From: an uncultured Johnsonella sp.
GTDB lineage: Bacteria; Bacillota; Clostridia; Lachnospirales; Lachnospiraceae
Length of the DNA stretch: 64,000 nt
Direction of reading: 5' to 3'
NCBI GenBank assembly: GCA_937927235.1
Contig: CALBCM010000011.1
Span: 1-64,000 of the forward strand
Shown: positions 7,901 to 17,332 of the stretch, one piece after another
Layout of the letters: the number at the start of each line of letters is the position of its first letter
How positions within the stretch are numbered: position 1 is the stretch's first letter
Notes under the pieces: generated by a model
What the model saw: only the letters and a program-made list of their open reading frames with translations
What the model was told of the DNA's origin: nothing
Database searches by the model: none
Position numbers and translations under genes: made by a program

Positions 7901-9125
7901 TTTTAAATACAGTGATGCTGAAATCAGGAAAGATTTTCCCTTGATTTCACAGACCGAGCTTGCCTATCTTGACAATGCGGCAACTTCACAAAAGCCTTGC
8001 TCCGTGCTTGAGGCGGTAAGAAGCTATTATGAAAAGGAAAATGCCAATCCGATGAGGGGACTTTATGATTTAAGTGTTGCGGCGACAGAGGCTTATGAAA
8101 GGGCAAGAAAGGCAGCGGCGGATTTTATAAAGGCTCCCAAGGCTGAGAATATAGTTTTTACAAGAAATGCCAGTGAGAGTCTTAATCTCATTGCCTATAC
8201 CTACGGTATGGAATTTATAAATGAGGGAGATGAAATCCTGGTAAGTATAACCGAGCATCATAGCAATTTTTTACCCTGGCAGAATGTTGCAAAGAAAAAG
8301 GGTGCGCTGATTAAGTTTCTTGAATGTGATGAGGAGGGTTATATAAGCGTTGAAGCCTTAAAAGCAGCTTTAAGCCCTAAAATCAAGCTGGTTGCAATCA
8401 CGCAGGTATCCAATGTGCTTGGAAGAGAAAATCCTATAAGGGAGTTTGCAAGAGAAGTACATAAGCAGGGGGCGGTGATAGTGCTTGACGGGGCTCAGAG
8501 CGTGCCTCATACCGAGGTTGACGTGCAGGAGCTGGATGTGGATTTTCTCGCTTTTTCAGGACATAAGCTGTTGGCTCCTATGGGAATAGGAGTGCTTTAT
8601 GGAAAAACCGAGCTGCTTGAGAAGCTGCCGCCCTTCTTATACGGAGGTGAGATGATAGAGTCTGTAAGCCGTGAAAAAGCCGTATTTGCACAGGTGCCGC
8701 ACAGGTTCGAAGCGGGAACCGTAAATGCAGGCGGAGCGGTAGGACTTGCGGCAGCAATAGATTATATTAATAGGCTGGGCTTTGACGAGATTAAAGCCAG
8801 AGAGCTTTATCTTACCAGGATAGTATTTGAGGAATTTAAGGCTGAAGAGCATATACATATTGTAGGTTCACAAAAGCCTGAAGAGCATCACGGCATTGTC
8901 ACCTTTACCGTGGATGAGGTGCATCCTCATGACATTGCTCAGATACTAAGCTCAGAAAATATCGCCATCAGAGCGGGGCATCACTGTGCTCAGCCGCTTA
9001 TCAACCATCTCGGTATGATGAGTGCGGCAAGAGCAAGCCTCGCGTTTTATAATACCGAGGCTGAGATACTCAGGTTTTGCAAGGCAGTAAAGGGATTGAG
9101 AAAGAGGATGGGCTATGGCAGATAA
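7887..9125 (+). CDS. sufS: cysteine desulfurase SufS
   Basis: A PLP-dependent class V aminotransferase-fold enzyme that takes sulfur from cysteine and passes it to SufU. The 412 residues show LAYLDNAATSQKP, EHHSNFLPWQ, the PLP lysine in FSGHKLLAPMGIG and the catalytic cysteine in IRAGHHCAQPL near the C-terminus. I start it at ATG 7887, behind AGGAGGGG at 7873-7880. An upstream in-frame ATG at 7833 lies inside sufD and would add 18 unrelated residues. It overlaps sufU by 11 bases. Confidence 0.96.
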   Translation: MKTSDFKYSDAEIRKDFPLISQTELAYLDNAATSQKPCSVLEAVRSYYEKENANPMRGLYDLSVAATEAYERARKAAADFIKAPKAENIVFTRNASESLNLIAYTYGMEFINEGDEILVSITEHHSNFLPWQNVAKKKGALIKFLECDEEGYISVEALKAALSPKIKLVAITQVSNVLGRENPIREFAREVHKQGAVIVLDGAQSVPHTEVDVQELDVDFLAFSGHKLLAPMGIGVLYGKTELLEKLPPFLYGGEMIESVSREKAVFAQVPHRFEAGTVNAGGAVGLAAAIDYINRLGFDEIKARELYLTRIVFEEFKAEEHIHIVGSQKPEEHHGIVTFTVDEVHPHDIAQILSSENIAIRAGHHCAQPLINHLGMMSAARASLAFYNTEAEILRFCKAVKGLRKRMGYGR

Positions 9126-9564
9126 TACTTTTTATAATGAGATTCTTACTGAGCATAATATACGCCCTCTGTATAAGCGCAAGCTTCCTGAGGCTAGCTT
9201 TACCTTGGAGGGAATTAATCCAAACTGCGGAGATGATATTATCCTGAACTTGAAAATTGAGGAGGGAAGGATTACAGACGGCTCCTTTGAGGGCAGCGGC
9301 TGTGCTATATCCCAAGCCTCAGTGGATATGATGCTTGACCTTGTGATTGGCAAAACCAGGGAGGAGGCTCTCCGCCTTGCAGAAATATTTTTAAGAATGA
9401 TTAAGGGAGAGGCTTCCGAAAAAGAGATTGAAGAGCTTGATGAGGCTTCTATATTAAAGGACATTTCTCATATGCCGGCAAGGGTAAAATGTGCAGTGCT
9501 GGGTTGGCATACCATGAAAGAAATTTTTGAAAAGGAAATGGCTGAACAAGAAGAAAAAAGCTAA
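9115..9564 (+). CDS. sufU: sulfur-relay protein SufU
   Basis: SufU is the zinc-dependent sulfurtransferase partner of SufS in Firmicutes. The 149 residues hold the three conserved cysteines in NPNCGDDI, GSGCAISQAS and RVKCAVLGW, plus the SufU-type residue insertion before the third cysteine that separates it from IscU. It is the last gene of the suf operon and ends about 37 bases before a very strong terminator. Confidence 0.95.
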   Translation: MADNTFYNEILTEHNIRPLYKRKLPEASFTLEGINPNCGDDIILNLKIEEGRITDGSFEGSGCAISQASVDMMLDLVIGKTREEALRLAEIFLRMIKGEASEKEIEELDEASILKDISHMPARVKCAVLGWHTMKEIFEKEMAEQEEKS

Positions 9565-9600
9565 GCTTGGCTGAATTAGAATTGTTATATTATCAACTGC

Positions 9601-9653
9601 TATCGAAAGCCTGCTAAGCACCGGCTGCTTAGCAGGCTTTCGATATATTTTTG
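9601..9653 (+). terminator. strong terminator of the suf operon
   Basis: A perfect 20-bp stem (9601-9620 with 9626-9645) closes on the loop CCGGC and is followed by TATTTTTG. It is the longest perfect hairpin in the window. Confidence 0.95.
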
Positions 9654-9671
9654 TGCAAATCTTTTAGACAA

Positions 9672-9703
9672 ATAAAAAGAGCCGTCTTAAAAAAGACCGC
9701 CCT
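9672..9703 (-). terminator. terminator of rpmB
   Basis: On the minus strand AGGGCGGTCTT pairs with AAGACGGCTCT with one mismatch, around a TTTT loop, followed by T residues. Confidence 0.75.
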
Positions 9704-9732
9704 TAAAGCAAAATCATATTTAACTGTATCGG

Positions 9733-9918
9733 CTAGGCACGCTCAACCTTGCCTGAACGCAGACATGAAGTGCAGATATGTATTCTCTTGGCACCGCCTG
9801 CTGTTTTAACTTTAACAGTTTTAATGTTAGCCTTCCACATTTTATTAGACCTTCTGTGAGAGTGGCTGACACGGTTGCCGAAGTGAACGGATTTATCACA
9901 AATTGCACATTTTGCCAT
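9733..9918 (-). CDS. rpmB: 50S ribosomal protein L28
   Basis: L28 is a small structural protein of the 50S subunit. The 61 residues begin MAKCAICDKSVHFGNRVSHS and carry a second cysteine pair-like segment ICTSCLRSGKVERA, so a C-x2-C zinc ribbon is plausible (CAIC and CTSC). I start it at ATG 9918 behind AGGAGGTG. The longer reading frame upstream is not L28-like. It is the only minus-strand gene in the first 44 kb and is divergent from the asp23-like gene. Confidence 0.96.
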   Translation of the reverse strand: MAKCAICDKSVHFGNRVSHSHRRSNKMWKANIKTVKVKTAGGAKRIHICTSCLRSGKVERA

Positions 9919-9974
9919 ATTAAACACCTCCTTAGCACGGCTCAAACTTATATTTAAAGTCCGCAATAAATGAT

Positions 9975-10003
9975 ATAGTATCAGAAAGATGAGTTATTTG
10001 CAA
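9975..10003 (-). promoter_or_regulatory. sigma-A promoter of rpmB
   Basis: Reading the minus strand, TTGCAA (10003-9998), 17 bases and TACTAT (9980-9975), with TG one base before the -10 (extended -10). Confidence 0.75.
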
Positions 10004-10020
10004 GCATTAAAAATAAAATC

Positions 10021-10049
10021 TTCCAATTTCTTCAAAAATAATGTATACT
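10021..10049 (+). promoter_or_regulatory. possible promoter of the asp23-like gene
   Basis: TATACT at 10044-10049 is a good -10. The -35 position (10021-10026, TTCCAA) at 17 bases is poor. It lies 46 bases before the start codon and is divergent from the rpmB promoter. Confidence 0.4.
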
Positions 10050-10094
10050 GTATTAATTAAATTCCCGAAATAAAAGGATGCACGGAGGAAAGCC

Positions 10095-10454
10095 ATGAAT
10101 AAAGGATTGATTAATAATAATTTAGGTCAGGTACGCATATCAAGTGAAGTAATTGCGCTTTATGCAGGACTGCAGGCTGTTGAATGTTTCGGCATAGTCG
10201 GCATGGCTGCTATAAATGTGAGGGACGGTCTAGTAAGGCTGCTTAAAAGAGACAGTCTTTCAAAGGGCATAAGTGTTACTATATCGGAAAATAAGATTAG
10301 CATAGATTTTCATGTCATAGTATCTTACGGCGTAAGTATAATGGCAGTTTCAGATAATCTTATCACGTCTGTAAAATATAAAGTTGAAAAATTCTCAGGC
10401 ATGCAGGTTGACAAAATAAATGTTTTTGTTGAAGGTGTCAGAGTTATAGACTAA
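10095..10454 (+). CDS. Asp23/Gls24 family envelope stress-response protein (YloU-like)
   Basis: A 119-residue protein of the Asp23/Gls24 family, equivalent in position to Bacillus YloU. The conserved central segment appears as VRISSEVIALYAGLQAVECFGIVGM and the C-terminal strand as VNVFVEGVRV-like KINVFVEGVRVID. Family members are cytoplasmic and sit at the membrane; their exact role is not known. It begins behind GGAGGAAAG and is followed after 15 bases by the fakA-like gene, its usual neighbour. Confidence 0.92.
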   Translation: MNKGLINNNLGQVRISSEVIALYAGLQAVECFGIVGMAAINVRDGLVRLLKRDSLSKGISVTISENKISIDFHVIVSYGVSIMAVSDNLITSVKYKVEKFSGMQVDKINVFVEGVRVID

Positions 10455-10469
10455 GGAGGACAATAATAA

Positions 10470-12164
10470 GTGAGTTATAATATACTTGACGCTTCTTCGT
10501 TAAAAAAAGCGTTTTTAGCAGGCGCAGCAAGCCTTGAGGCGAAAAAAGAATGGATTAATGAGTTAAATGTTTTTCCTGTACCTGACGGGGATACAGGCAC
10601 AAACATGACAATGACTATAATGTCAGCGGCGAAGGAAGTAGCCTCAATCTCTGAAGAAAGCCTGCCTGCTGTCTGCAAGGCTATATCCTCAGGCTCTTTA
10701 AGAGGAGCCAGAGGGAACTCAGGAGTAATTCTTTCACAGCTCTTAAGAGGCTTCACCAATGTACTTAAGGAATACGACAGTGCAGACACCCTGGTACTTG
10801 CTGCTGCTATGGAAAAAGCGGTAGAAACTGCATACAAGGCAGTAATGAAGCCTAAAGAGGGCACTATACTTACGGTGGCAAAGGGAATGAGCGAAAGGGC
10901 GATGGAGATAGCGTCTGAAGTTGAGGACATACAGGAGTTTATGAAGGAAGTAATTGACGAGGGGGAGAAGATGCTTGCTAAAACTCCGCAGCTGCTTCCG
11001 GTATTAAAGCAGGCGGGCGTGGTAGATTCAGGAGGGCAGGGACTGATGCAAATCATGCGTGGAGTTTATACTTATATTGCCGGTAAAGAGCCTGATTATG
11101 CCGATTTTGAGCCGGAAAGCTCAGATAAAAGTCTGCACCTTCAATTTACGGATACCGAGCATATAGATACCGTCGACATAAAATTCGGATACTGTACCGA
11201 ATTTATAGTTAATCTTGAAAAAGAGATTGGCGAAAAAGAGGTAGAAGAATTTAAGGACTATCTTGAATCTATAGGTGATTCAATAGTTTGCGTGGCAGAT
11301 GAGGAGCTTATTAAAATACATGTCCATACCAATGACCCCGGACTTGCAATACAAAAAGCATTGACTCACGGCTCACTTTCAAGAATAAAGATTGACAATA
11401 TGAGAGAGGAGCACAGGGAAAGGCTTATAAAAAATGCCGAGCAGCTTTCCAAAGAGCAGTCAGCACAGAGAGCAGTTCAAAAGGAAGCTTCAAAAGAGCC
11501 TCAAAAGGACTACGGCATTATCAGTGTGGCTGCCGGAGAGGGACTGACTAAGGTTTTTAAGGAAATAGGTGCAGATTATGTGATAGAGGGCGGTCAGACG
11601 ATGAATCCGAGCACTCAGGATGTGCTTGATGCCATAGACAAAGTCAATGCTAAAGACATATTTATACTGCCCAATAATAAAAACATAATTCTTGCGGCTG
11701 AACAAGCTGCAAAAATGAGTGAAGCTAAAAAAATCCATGTAATCCCCACTAAGACCATACCTCAGGGGATTTCGGCTCTTATAGCTTTTATGCCTGAAAG
11801 CTCTGTTGAAGAAAATATCGAAAATATGACCTGCGAGCTTGCAAGCGTCAGCTCTCTGCAGCTTACCTATGCGGTGAGAGATACCTCAGTGGACGGAATT
11901 GAGATAAATGAGGGGGATATTATGGCGATAGGTGACCAGGGAATGGTAGAAGCGGGAAAAAGTATTGAAGCCACCTTAATAGGGGCACTGAAAAAGCTTG
12001 TTGACGAGGACACTGAAATTATCAGCCTGTTTTATGGAGCTGATATCAGCGAAAAGGAAGCACAGGAAACAGCTCTTAAAATAGAGGAGAATTTTCCGGA
12101 CACAGAGGTTGAGCTTGATTACGGAGGTCAGCCGGTGTATTACTATATAGCTTCAGTTGAATAA
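10470..12164 (+). CDS. fakA: DAK2 domain fatty acid kinase subunit FakA-like (YloV)
   Basis: FakA phosphorylates fatty acids presented by FakB proteins so that exogenous acids can enter phospholipid synthesis. The 564 residues open with the DhaL-type kinase domain: NVFPVPDGDTGTNMTMT, SGSLRGARGNSGVILSQ and GVVDSGGQGLMQIM. A middle domain (about 225-310) and a C-terminal FakA domain with ILPNNKNIILAAEQAA and VIPTKTIPQGISAL follow. It starts at GTG 10470 behind AGGAGGA. No fakB is in the window. Confidence 0.92.
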   Translation: MSYNILDASSLKKAFLAGAASLEAKKEWINELNVFPVPDGDTGTNMTMTIMSAAKEVASISEESLPAVCKAISSGSLRGARGNSGVILSQLLRGFTNVLKEYDSADTLVLAAAMEKAVETAYKAVMKPKEGTILTVAKGMSERAMEIASEVEDIQEFMKEVIDEGEKMLAKTPQLLPVLKQAGVVDSGGQGLMQIMRGVYTYIAGKEPDYADFEPESSDKSLHLQFTDTEHIDTVDIKFGYCTEFIVNLEKEIGEKEVEEFKDYLESIGDSIVCVADEELIKIHVHTNDPGLAIQKALTHGSLSRIKIDNMREEHRERLIKNAEQLSKEQSAQRAVQKEASKEPQKDYGIISVAAGEGLTKVFKEIGADYVIEGGQTMNPSTQDVLDAIDKVNAKDIFILPNNKNIILAAEQAAKMSEAKKIHVIPTKTIPQGISALIAFMPESSVEENIENMTCELASVSSLQLTYAVRDTSVDGIEINEGDIMAIGDQGMVEAGKSIEATLIGALKKLVDEDTEIISLFYGADISEKEAQETALKIEENFPDTEVELDYGGQPVYYYIASVE

Positions 12165-12242
12165 TTATATACTGGGGTGCTGCAAAATCATAAACAGGTG
12201 ATTGGGCGGCACCTTTTTCACAAACTAATATTAGGACCTTTT

Positions 12243-14339
12243 ATGTTGGATAAAAATATTTTGGCTGTAAAAGGGGTAGGGCAAAAAACTGCAGCTTTAT
12301 TAAATAAGCTTAAAATTACCACAATAGAAGAATTATTAAAGCACTATCCGGTAAAATATGAAGAATATAAAGCTCCCTCAGCTTTAGATAATACAGCAAT
12401 AAATAATATCTCAGCTTCTGTCTGTCTCTACGGCACACTTACCCAAAAAATTACTCAAACGGTTTCAAATAAATATACCATAAGCAGCTCACTAATCTCC
12501 AATCAGGATACAAGTCTTAAGGTAATCTGGTATAATTCTCAATATTTAGCCTATAAGCTCAAGCCTCTTCAAAGCTATGTTTTTATAGGAAGAATAGTAA
12601 AAAGGGGACAGGAGCCGCTCCTTTCTCACCCTTTGGTTTATACTGCCGAGGAGTATAAAAAGCTGATAGGTACCTTTAAGCCGGTATATGAGCTTACTGC
12701 CGGACTCAGCAATAATATGCTGATAAAGCTTATAAAAACTGTATTTGAAAGTCCTGAAGGTATAGAGGATTATCTGCCTGAAGGCATAAAAATCAAATAT
12801 AAGCTGATAAGCTATCAAAGGGCTTTAAAGCAAATTCACGCTCCCTGCAGTGAAGCTGAAATCATAGAGGCGAAGAAAAGGCTGGCATTCGATGATTTTT
12901 TCTTGTTTTTATATAAGATAAGTCTGTTAAAAAATGAAGTAAGTGCTAAGGGCAGTGCCTATAAGCTTTATTCCGGCTCAGCTGCTGAAAGCATAGGGCT
13001 TGGGCTTATTAGTGAGTATTTAAAGGCTCTGCCCTATAAATTTACTGATTCACAAAATAAGGCAATGAAAGAAATTTTATATGATATGGCAGGAGAAAAG
13101 CAGATGCATAGATTAATACAGGGAGATGTAGGCTCAGGGAAAACTGCGGTTGCGGTAGGTGCGGCTTTTGCCGCCTTCAGCTGCGGATTCCAGGCAGCTG
13201 TTATGGCACCTACTGAAATTCTTGCCTTGCAGCATTATCAATTTATTATTTCAGTGAGTGCCGGGCTGAAAAATCCTCCCAGAACTGCTCTGCTCACAGG
13301 CTCGCTGACCAAAAAAGAAAAGCTTAAGCTTTATCAGGCGATTCAAACCCGGAATATAGATATTGTGATAGGCACTCAAGCTCTGATACAGGAGGGAGTA
13401 AGCTTTTCAAAGCTTGCCCTCGTCATAACGGATGAGCAGCACCGCTTTGGTGTAATACAGCGGCAGTCCTTAGCTGTGAAGGGAGAGGAGGGCAAAGAGC
13501 CGCATGTGCTGGTAATGAGTGCTACTCCTATACCGAGAACACTTGCACTGATTCTATACGGCGATTTGGATATCTCTCTTATTAATGAAAAGCCTGTCGG
13601 CAGACTCCCGGTAAAAAATGCAGTCATAGCCTCCAAAGACAGGTATAAGGCTTATGCTCATATAGACAAGGAGCTTAAAAGAGGGCATCAAGCTTATATA
13701 ATTTGTCCTCTTGCGGAAGAAAGCGAAAATATAGAGGCTGAAAATTTATATAATTACAGGGAAAAACTTGCAAAAAGCTGTTTAAAAAATTATAATATAG
13801 ACGTAATACATGGCAAGCTCAAGCAATACGACAAAGATGAGGCTATGAGGAAATTTATTAATAAAGACACGGATATTCTTATCTCAACCACTGTTATAGA
13901 AGTAGGAATTGACGTGCCGAATGCGACTGTAATCGTGATTGAAGATGCACAGCGCTTCGGACTTGCAGCCTTGCATCAGCTTAGAGGCAGAGTGGGAAGG
14001 GGAAATTTTCAAAGCTACTGTATTTTTGTAAAAACCAGTACAGCCCGGGATGCGGAAAAAAAGCTCGAGGTTGTCGGAAAATCAAATGACGGTTTTTTTA
14101 TCGCTGCTCAGGATTTAAAAATCAGAGGACCGGGAGAGCTTTTCGGACTTATGCAAAGCGGTGTTGCAAAATTTTCTTTTTCAGAGGTATTTAACGATTC
14201 AGAAGTATTTGATGCTGCCAAAAGTGCTGTTTATGATATAAGCAGCGCTTGTATAAAGCTAAATAAAAATGAGGCAGTCTGCTTATCGGAAAAGATAAAC
14301 AGGCGCTATGGAGAATTTAATAATAAAATAGGCTTATAA
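12243..14339 (+). CDS. recG: ATP-dependent DNA helicase RecG
   Basis: RecG remodels stalled forks and branch-migrates Holliday junctions. The 698 residues have an N-terminal wedge/OB region beginning LDKNILAVKGVGQKTAALL, Walker A GDVGSGKTAVA, the DEQH box DEQHRFGVIQR, and C-terminal helicase motifs STTVIEVGIDVPNA and QLRGRVGRG. Length is normal. I start it at ATG 12243, with AGGACC a few bases upstream; a GTG at 12177 would add 22 unrelated residues. It lies 78 bases after fakA, and the next gene starts 10 bases after its stop. Confidence 0.95.
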   Translation: MLDKNILAVKGVGQKTAALLNKLKITTIEELLKHYPVKYEEYKAPSALDNTAINNISASVCLYGTLTQKITQTVSNKYTISSSLISNQDTSLKVIWYNSQYLAYKLKPLQSYVFIGRIVKRGQEPLLSHPLVYTAEEYKKLIGTFKPVYELTAGLSNNMLIKLIKTVFESPEGIEDYLPEGIKIKYKLISYQRALKQIHAPCSEAEIIEAKKRLAFDDFFLFLYKISLLKNEVSAKGSAYKLYSGSAAESIGLGLISEYLKALPYKFTDSQNKAMKEILYDMAGEKQMHRLIQGDVGSGKTAVAVGAAFAAFSCGFQAAVMAPTEILALQHYQFIISVSAGLKNPPRTALLTGSLTKKEKLKLYQAIQTRNIDIVIGTQALIQEGVSFSKLALVITDEQHRFGVIQRQSLAVKGEEGKEPHVLVMSATPIPRTLALILYGDLDISLINEKPVGRLPVKNAVIASKDRYKAYAHIDKELKRGHQAYIICPLAEESENIEAENLYNYREKLAKSCLKNYNIDVIHGKLKQYDKDEAMRKFINKDTDILISTTVIEVGIDVPNATVIVIEDAQRFGLAALHQLRGRVGRGNFQSYCIFVKTSTARDAEKKLEVVGKSNDGFFIAAQDLKIRGPGELFGLMQSGVAKFSFSEVFNDSEVFDAAKSAVYDISSACIKLNKNEAVCLSEKINRRYGEFNNKIGL

Positions 14340-14349
14340 ATGGTGAGTA

Positions 14350-16263
14350 ATGTTTGATAATGCAAAAGAAAAACTGGAAATTAAGAGTAAGAACCACAAT
14401 AAAACAGATAGAAATTCTGCAAGGTCTGATGAAGATTTCTGTAGCATTCAGGCTTTAAACAGCAGGAAGCATTTAAAAAGAAAGGACTCAGGCTCTAAGG
14501 CTTTAGTAAGATTATTTTTAGTATTAATTATTATTTTGGGCGGTTATTTTGCATACTCTGCAAGGTATACCAAGATTTTCTTTCCCAATACCTATATATA
14601 TGGAATAGACATTTCAAATAAGAATCCGGAAGAGGCGGGGAGCTTAATTAAGCAATATATTAATAATTACAGCATCAGGGTCAAGCTAAGTGAAGTTGAG
14701 GAAAGAACTTTAACTGCCGAGCAGCTTGGACTCAAATACGTCTGTGATGACACTGTAAGCAGGATTATTAAAAAACAAGACTCCTTTGCTTGGATTCTGC
14801 ATGTATTTATAAAGAAAGACATCAAACCCGAAAATATTTTTAAATTAGATGAATCGGTATTAAAATCATCCGTAATAAATTTAAATGCTTCAGCAGGCTC
14901 GGAAAGCGTGGTTATTTCAAAGTATATTGACAAGGAGGGCTACAAGCTTCTGCCTCAGGCTCAGACAGAGGGAGTAAACGCCGAGAAGGCTATGGAGGCA
15001 ATTAAAGCTGCGGCGTTATCACTTGATAAGGAAATTGACCTTACCGACCCCAAGCTCGGGATCTATGTGGAAATCGGTTCACAGGATACTAATAAGGAGC
15101 TGGAAGAAAAGATTAAAGTAATGAACAACAGCCTTAAATCTGTTATAAAATATGATAACGGCACCACATTGGATATTAATACTATAAAGGATTGGCTGAG
15201 TCTTGATATAAACGGTGAAATAGTTATAAAGCATCAGGCGGTTGAGGATTTTGTAGCTGAGCTGGCAAAATCCTATAATACCGTCTATAAGCCCAGAACC
15301 TTTACCGCAACTACGGGAGAAACCGTCACTATTTCAGGTGGAAGCTACGGCTGGAAGGTGAATCAGATAGGAGAGGCTTCGGCACTTAAGAAGCTTATTC
15401 TGGAGGGCCGGGAGGTAGAAAGAACCCCGGAATTTCTAAAAACGGCTGCCTCAAAAACAGCCCCAGATTACGGAAATACTTATATTGAAGTTAATCTCAG
15501 CACTCAGCATCTGTATTATTACAGAGAGGGATTAAAGCTCTTTGAAACCGATTTTGTGTCCGGCAATGAAGCCGAGGGAAATATGACTCCTACAGGTACT
15601 TATCAGATTACTCATAAGCGAAAAAACGCTACTCTTATAAATGAGGGAAGGCAGGATGTTGCGAGGTACTGGCTGCCCTTCAACGGAAACATAGGCTTTA
15701 ACAGCACCTCATGGAGAAACAGCTTTGGAGGTGATATTTATAAAACAGAAGGCTCCAAGGGAAATATAAATCTTTCCTCGGATACTGCCAGAATTTTATT
15801 TGAGTATGTTGATGACGGCACTCCGGTGCTTTGCTTTACTACCGGCACTCCAAATGCCTTGCAGGCTCAGAAAGTTCAGGAGGAGAGCGAAACCTCAGAG
15901 CTGGAAACCGCTGTCGCAGAAAATTCGGTTATGGAAAGCAGCCGGATTCAGACTGAAAGCAAAGTCAGTATGAAAAGCAAGGAAAATAAAAAACAAAAGG
16001 AAACTGTCAAGGCTACAGAAGCTACAGATAAAACTAAAAATAAAAAATCAGACACTCTCCGAACTACTGCCAGGTCTGCTTCAGCAGCACAGTCACAAAG
16101 CAGCACAATTTCAAATAATACATCTTCAGCTGCTTTTGCCTCCACCCCCCCGGTTCCGACCCAGCAGTCCAATATTCCGGCTGCCGATGAAACAGTGCCG
16201 AAATTAAATGAGCCTATAAGAAGTAATTCTGACGGAGGCGGCATCAAAAGGATAATACGATAA
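14350..16263 (+). CDS. L,D-transpeptidase-like (YkuD-fold) membrane protein lacking catalytic residues
   Basis: A 637-residue protein with a basic cytoplasmic N-terminus, one membrane helix (about 50-70), two peptidoglycan-binding-type domains (about 80-370), a YkuD-like domain (about 378-500) and a Ser/Lys/Glu-rich tail. The YkuD framework is well kept: IEVNLSTQHLYYY, MTPTGTYQI, YWLPF and WRNSFGGDIYKT. Active enzymes have a histidine in G(I/F)HD and the motif SHGC. Here these read GFNST (Asn451) and GSKGN (Lys470, Asn472), so both histidines and the nucleophilic cysteine are gone. I infer a pseudoenzyme that may bind wall or regulate other enzymes. The reading frame is intact and sits between recG and rsmD. 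Confidence 0.85.
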   Translation: MFDNAKEKLEIKSKNHNKTDRNSARSDEDFCSIQALNSRKHLKRKDSGSKALVRLFLVLIIILGGYFAYSARYTKIFFPNTYIYGIDISNKNPEEAGSLIKQYINNYSIRVKLSEVEERTLTAEQLGLKYVCDDTVSRIIKKQDSFAWILHVFIKKDIKPENIFKLDESVLKSSVINLNASAGSESVVISKYIDKEGYKLLPQAQTEGVNAEKAMEAIKAAALSLDKEIDLTDPKLGIYVEIGSQDTNKELEEKIKVMNNSLKSVIKYDNGTTLDINTIKDWLSLDINGEIVIKHQAVEDFVAELAKSYNTVYKPRTFTATTGETVTISGGSYGWKVNQIGEASALKKLILEGREVERTPEFLKTAASKTAPDYGNTYIEVNLSTQHLYYYREGLKLFETDFVSGNEAEGNMTPTGTYQITHKRKNATLINEGRQDVARYWLPFNGNIGFNSTSWRNSFGGDIYKTEGSKGNINLSSDTARILFEYVDDGTPVLCFTTGTPNALQAQKVQEESETSELETAVAENSVMESSRIQTESKVSMKSKENKKQKETVKATEATDKTKNKKSDTLRTTARSASAAQSQSSTISNNTSSAAFASTPPVPTQQSNIPAADETVPKLNEPIRSNSDGGGIKRIIR

Positions 16264-16280
16264 TCTTGGAGGAAAACCGT

Positions 16281-16847
16281 ATGCGTGTAATAGCAGGCAC
16301 AGCCAGAAGACTTTTACTTAAAGCGCCGCCTGGAAAAAATACTCGCCCCACTTCAGATATTACTAAGGAAACCTTGTTTAATATAATTAATGAGAGATTG
16401 TATCAAGCAAGGTTTTTGGATTTGTTTGCAGGAAGCGGGGCGATAGGTATTGAAGCATTGAGCCGCGGAGCCAGAGAGGCAGTGTTTGTTGAAAAGTCGG
16501 CAGAGGCACTGAGCTGCATCTCATACAATCTTAAACATACAAGACTTGACAGATATGCTACAATATTGAAGATGGAAGTAATTAAAGCAGTTAAAATACT
16601 TTCGGACAATACTGATACAGACTCAGCTTTTGATATTATCTTTCTTGACCCGCCTTATAATAAGGGGCTTGAAGCAGAGTGCCTTCAGCTGCTTATTCAT
16701 TCAAGACTTGTTAAGGAAAGCACACTTATTATAATTGAGGCTGATAAAGCTCTTAATGCGGCGCTGTTTGAGGATTGTTGGAATATAATAAAAATTAAGG
16801 AATATAAAAATAATAAGCATATATTCCTGAGCAGGAGGCAAGTATGA
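16281..16847 (+). CDS. rsmD: 16S rRNA (guanine-966-N2)-methyltransferase RsmD
   Basis: RsmD methylates G966 of 16S rRNA using S-adenosylmethionine. The 188 residues begin MRVIAGTARR and contain the substrate-side TRPTSDITKETLFNII, the SAM-binding LDLFAGSGAIGIEALSRGA and the catalytic FLDPPYNKG (DPPY). I start it at ATG 16281 with GGAGGA at 16268-16273. A TTG at 16266 overlaps that ribosome site and is not a likely start. Its stop overlaps the start of coaD by 4 bases. Confidence 0.95.
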   Translation: MRVIAGTARRLLLKAPPGKNTRPTSDITKETLFNIINERLYQARFLDLFAGSGAIGIEALSRGAREAVFVEKSAEALSCISYNLKHTRLDRYATILKMEVIKAVKILSDNTDTDSAFDIIFLDPPYNKGLEAECLQLLIHSRLVKESTLIIIEADKALNAALFEDCWNIIKIKEYKNNKHIFLSRRQV

Positions 16848-17329
16848 CAATAGCCTTATATCCGGGCAGCTTCGACCCTATTACAAACGGGCATCTTGAT
16901 ATAATTGAGAGGGCTGCCAGAATGTATGACAGACTGATTATAGGGGTACTTAAAAACAGCTTAAAGGAGCCGTTATTTACCGCTGAGGAAAGGACAAAGC
17001 TTATAAGCAACGTCGTAAAGCATATAAACAATGTGGAAGTCACAGCTTTTGATGGTTTATTAATTGATTTTGCACACAATAACAATATACATGTTATTGT
17101 AAGAGGACTCAGAGCTGTGACAGATTTTGAATATGAGCTTCAGATCGCTCAGACCAATAAGGTGCTGGCACCTGACCTTGATACCGTCTTTCTTACTACA
17201 AGCTTGCAGTATTCATATCTAAGCTCAAGCATTGTAAAAGAAATAGCCTCTTATGACGGTGATATAAGCGCTTTTGTTAATGAACAGACGGCTTTAAACA
17301 TTAAGAAAAAAATGAAAGATATGAGGTAA
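16844..17329 (+). CDS. coaD: phosphopantetheine adenylyltransferase CoaD
   Basis: CoaD joins ATP and 4'-phosphopantetheine to make dephospho-CoA in coenzyme A synthesis. The 161 residues carry the nucleotidyltransferase signature GSFDPITNGHLDII near the N-terminus, VIVRGLRAVTDFEYE and the C-terminal SSSIVKEI. Length is typical. It overlaps rsmD by 4 bases (ATGA), the usual arrangement, and the next gene starts 3 bases after its stop. Confidence 0.97.
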   Translation: MTIALYPGSFDPITNGHLDIIERAARMYDRLIIGVLKNSLKEPLFTAEERTKLISNVVKHINNVEVTAFDGLLIDFAHNNNIHVIVRGLRAVTDFEYELQIAQTNKVLAPDLDTVFLTTSLQYSYLSSSIVKEIASYDGDISAFVNEQTALNIKKKMKDMR

Positions 17330-17332
17330 GAA

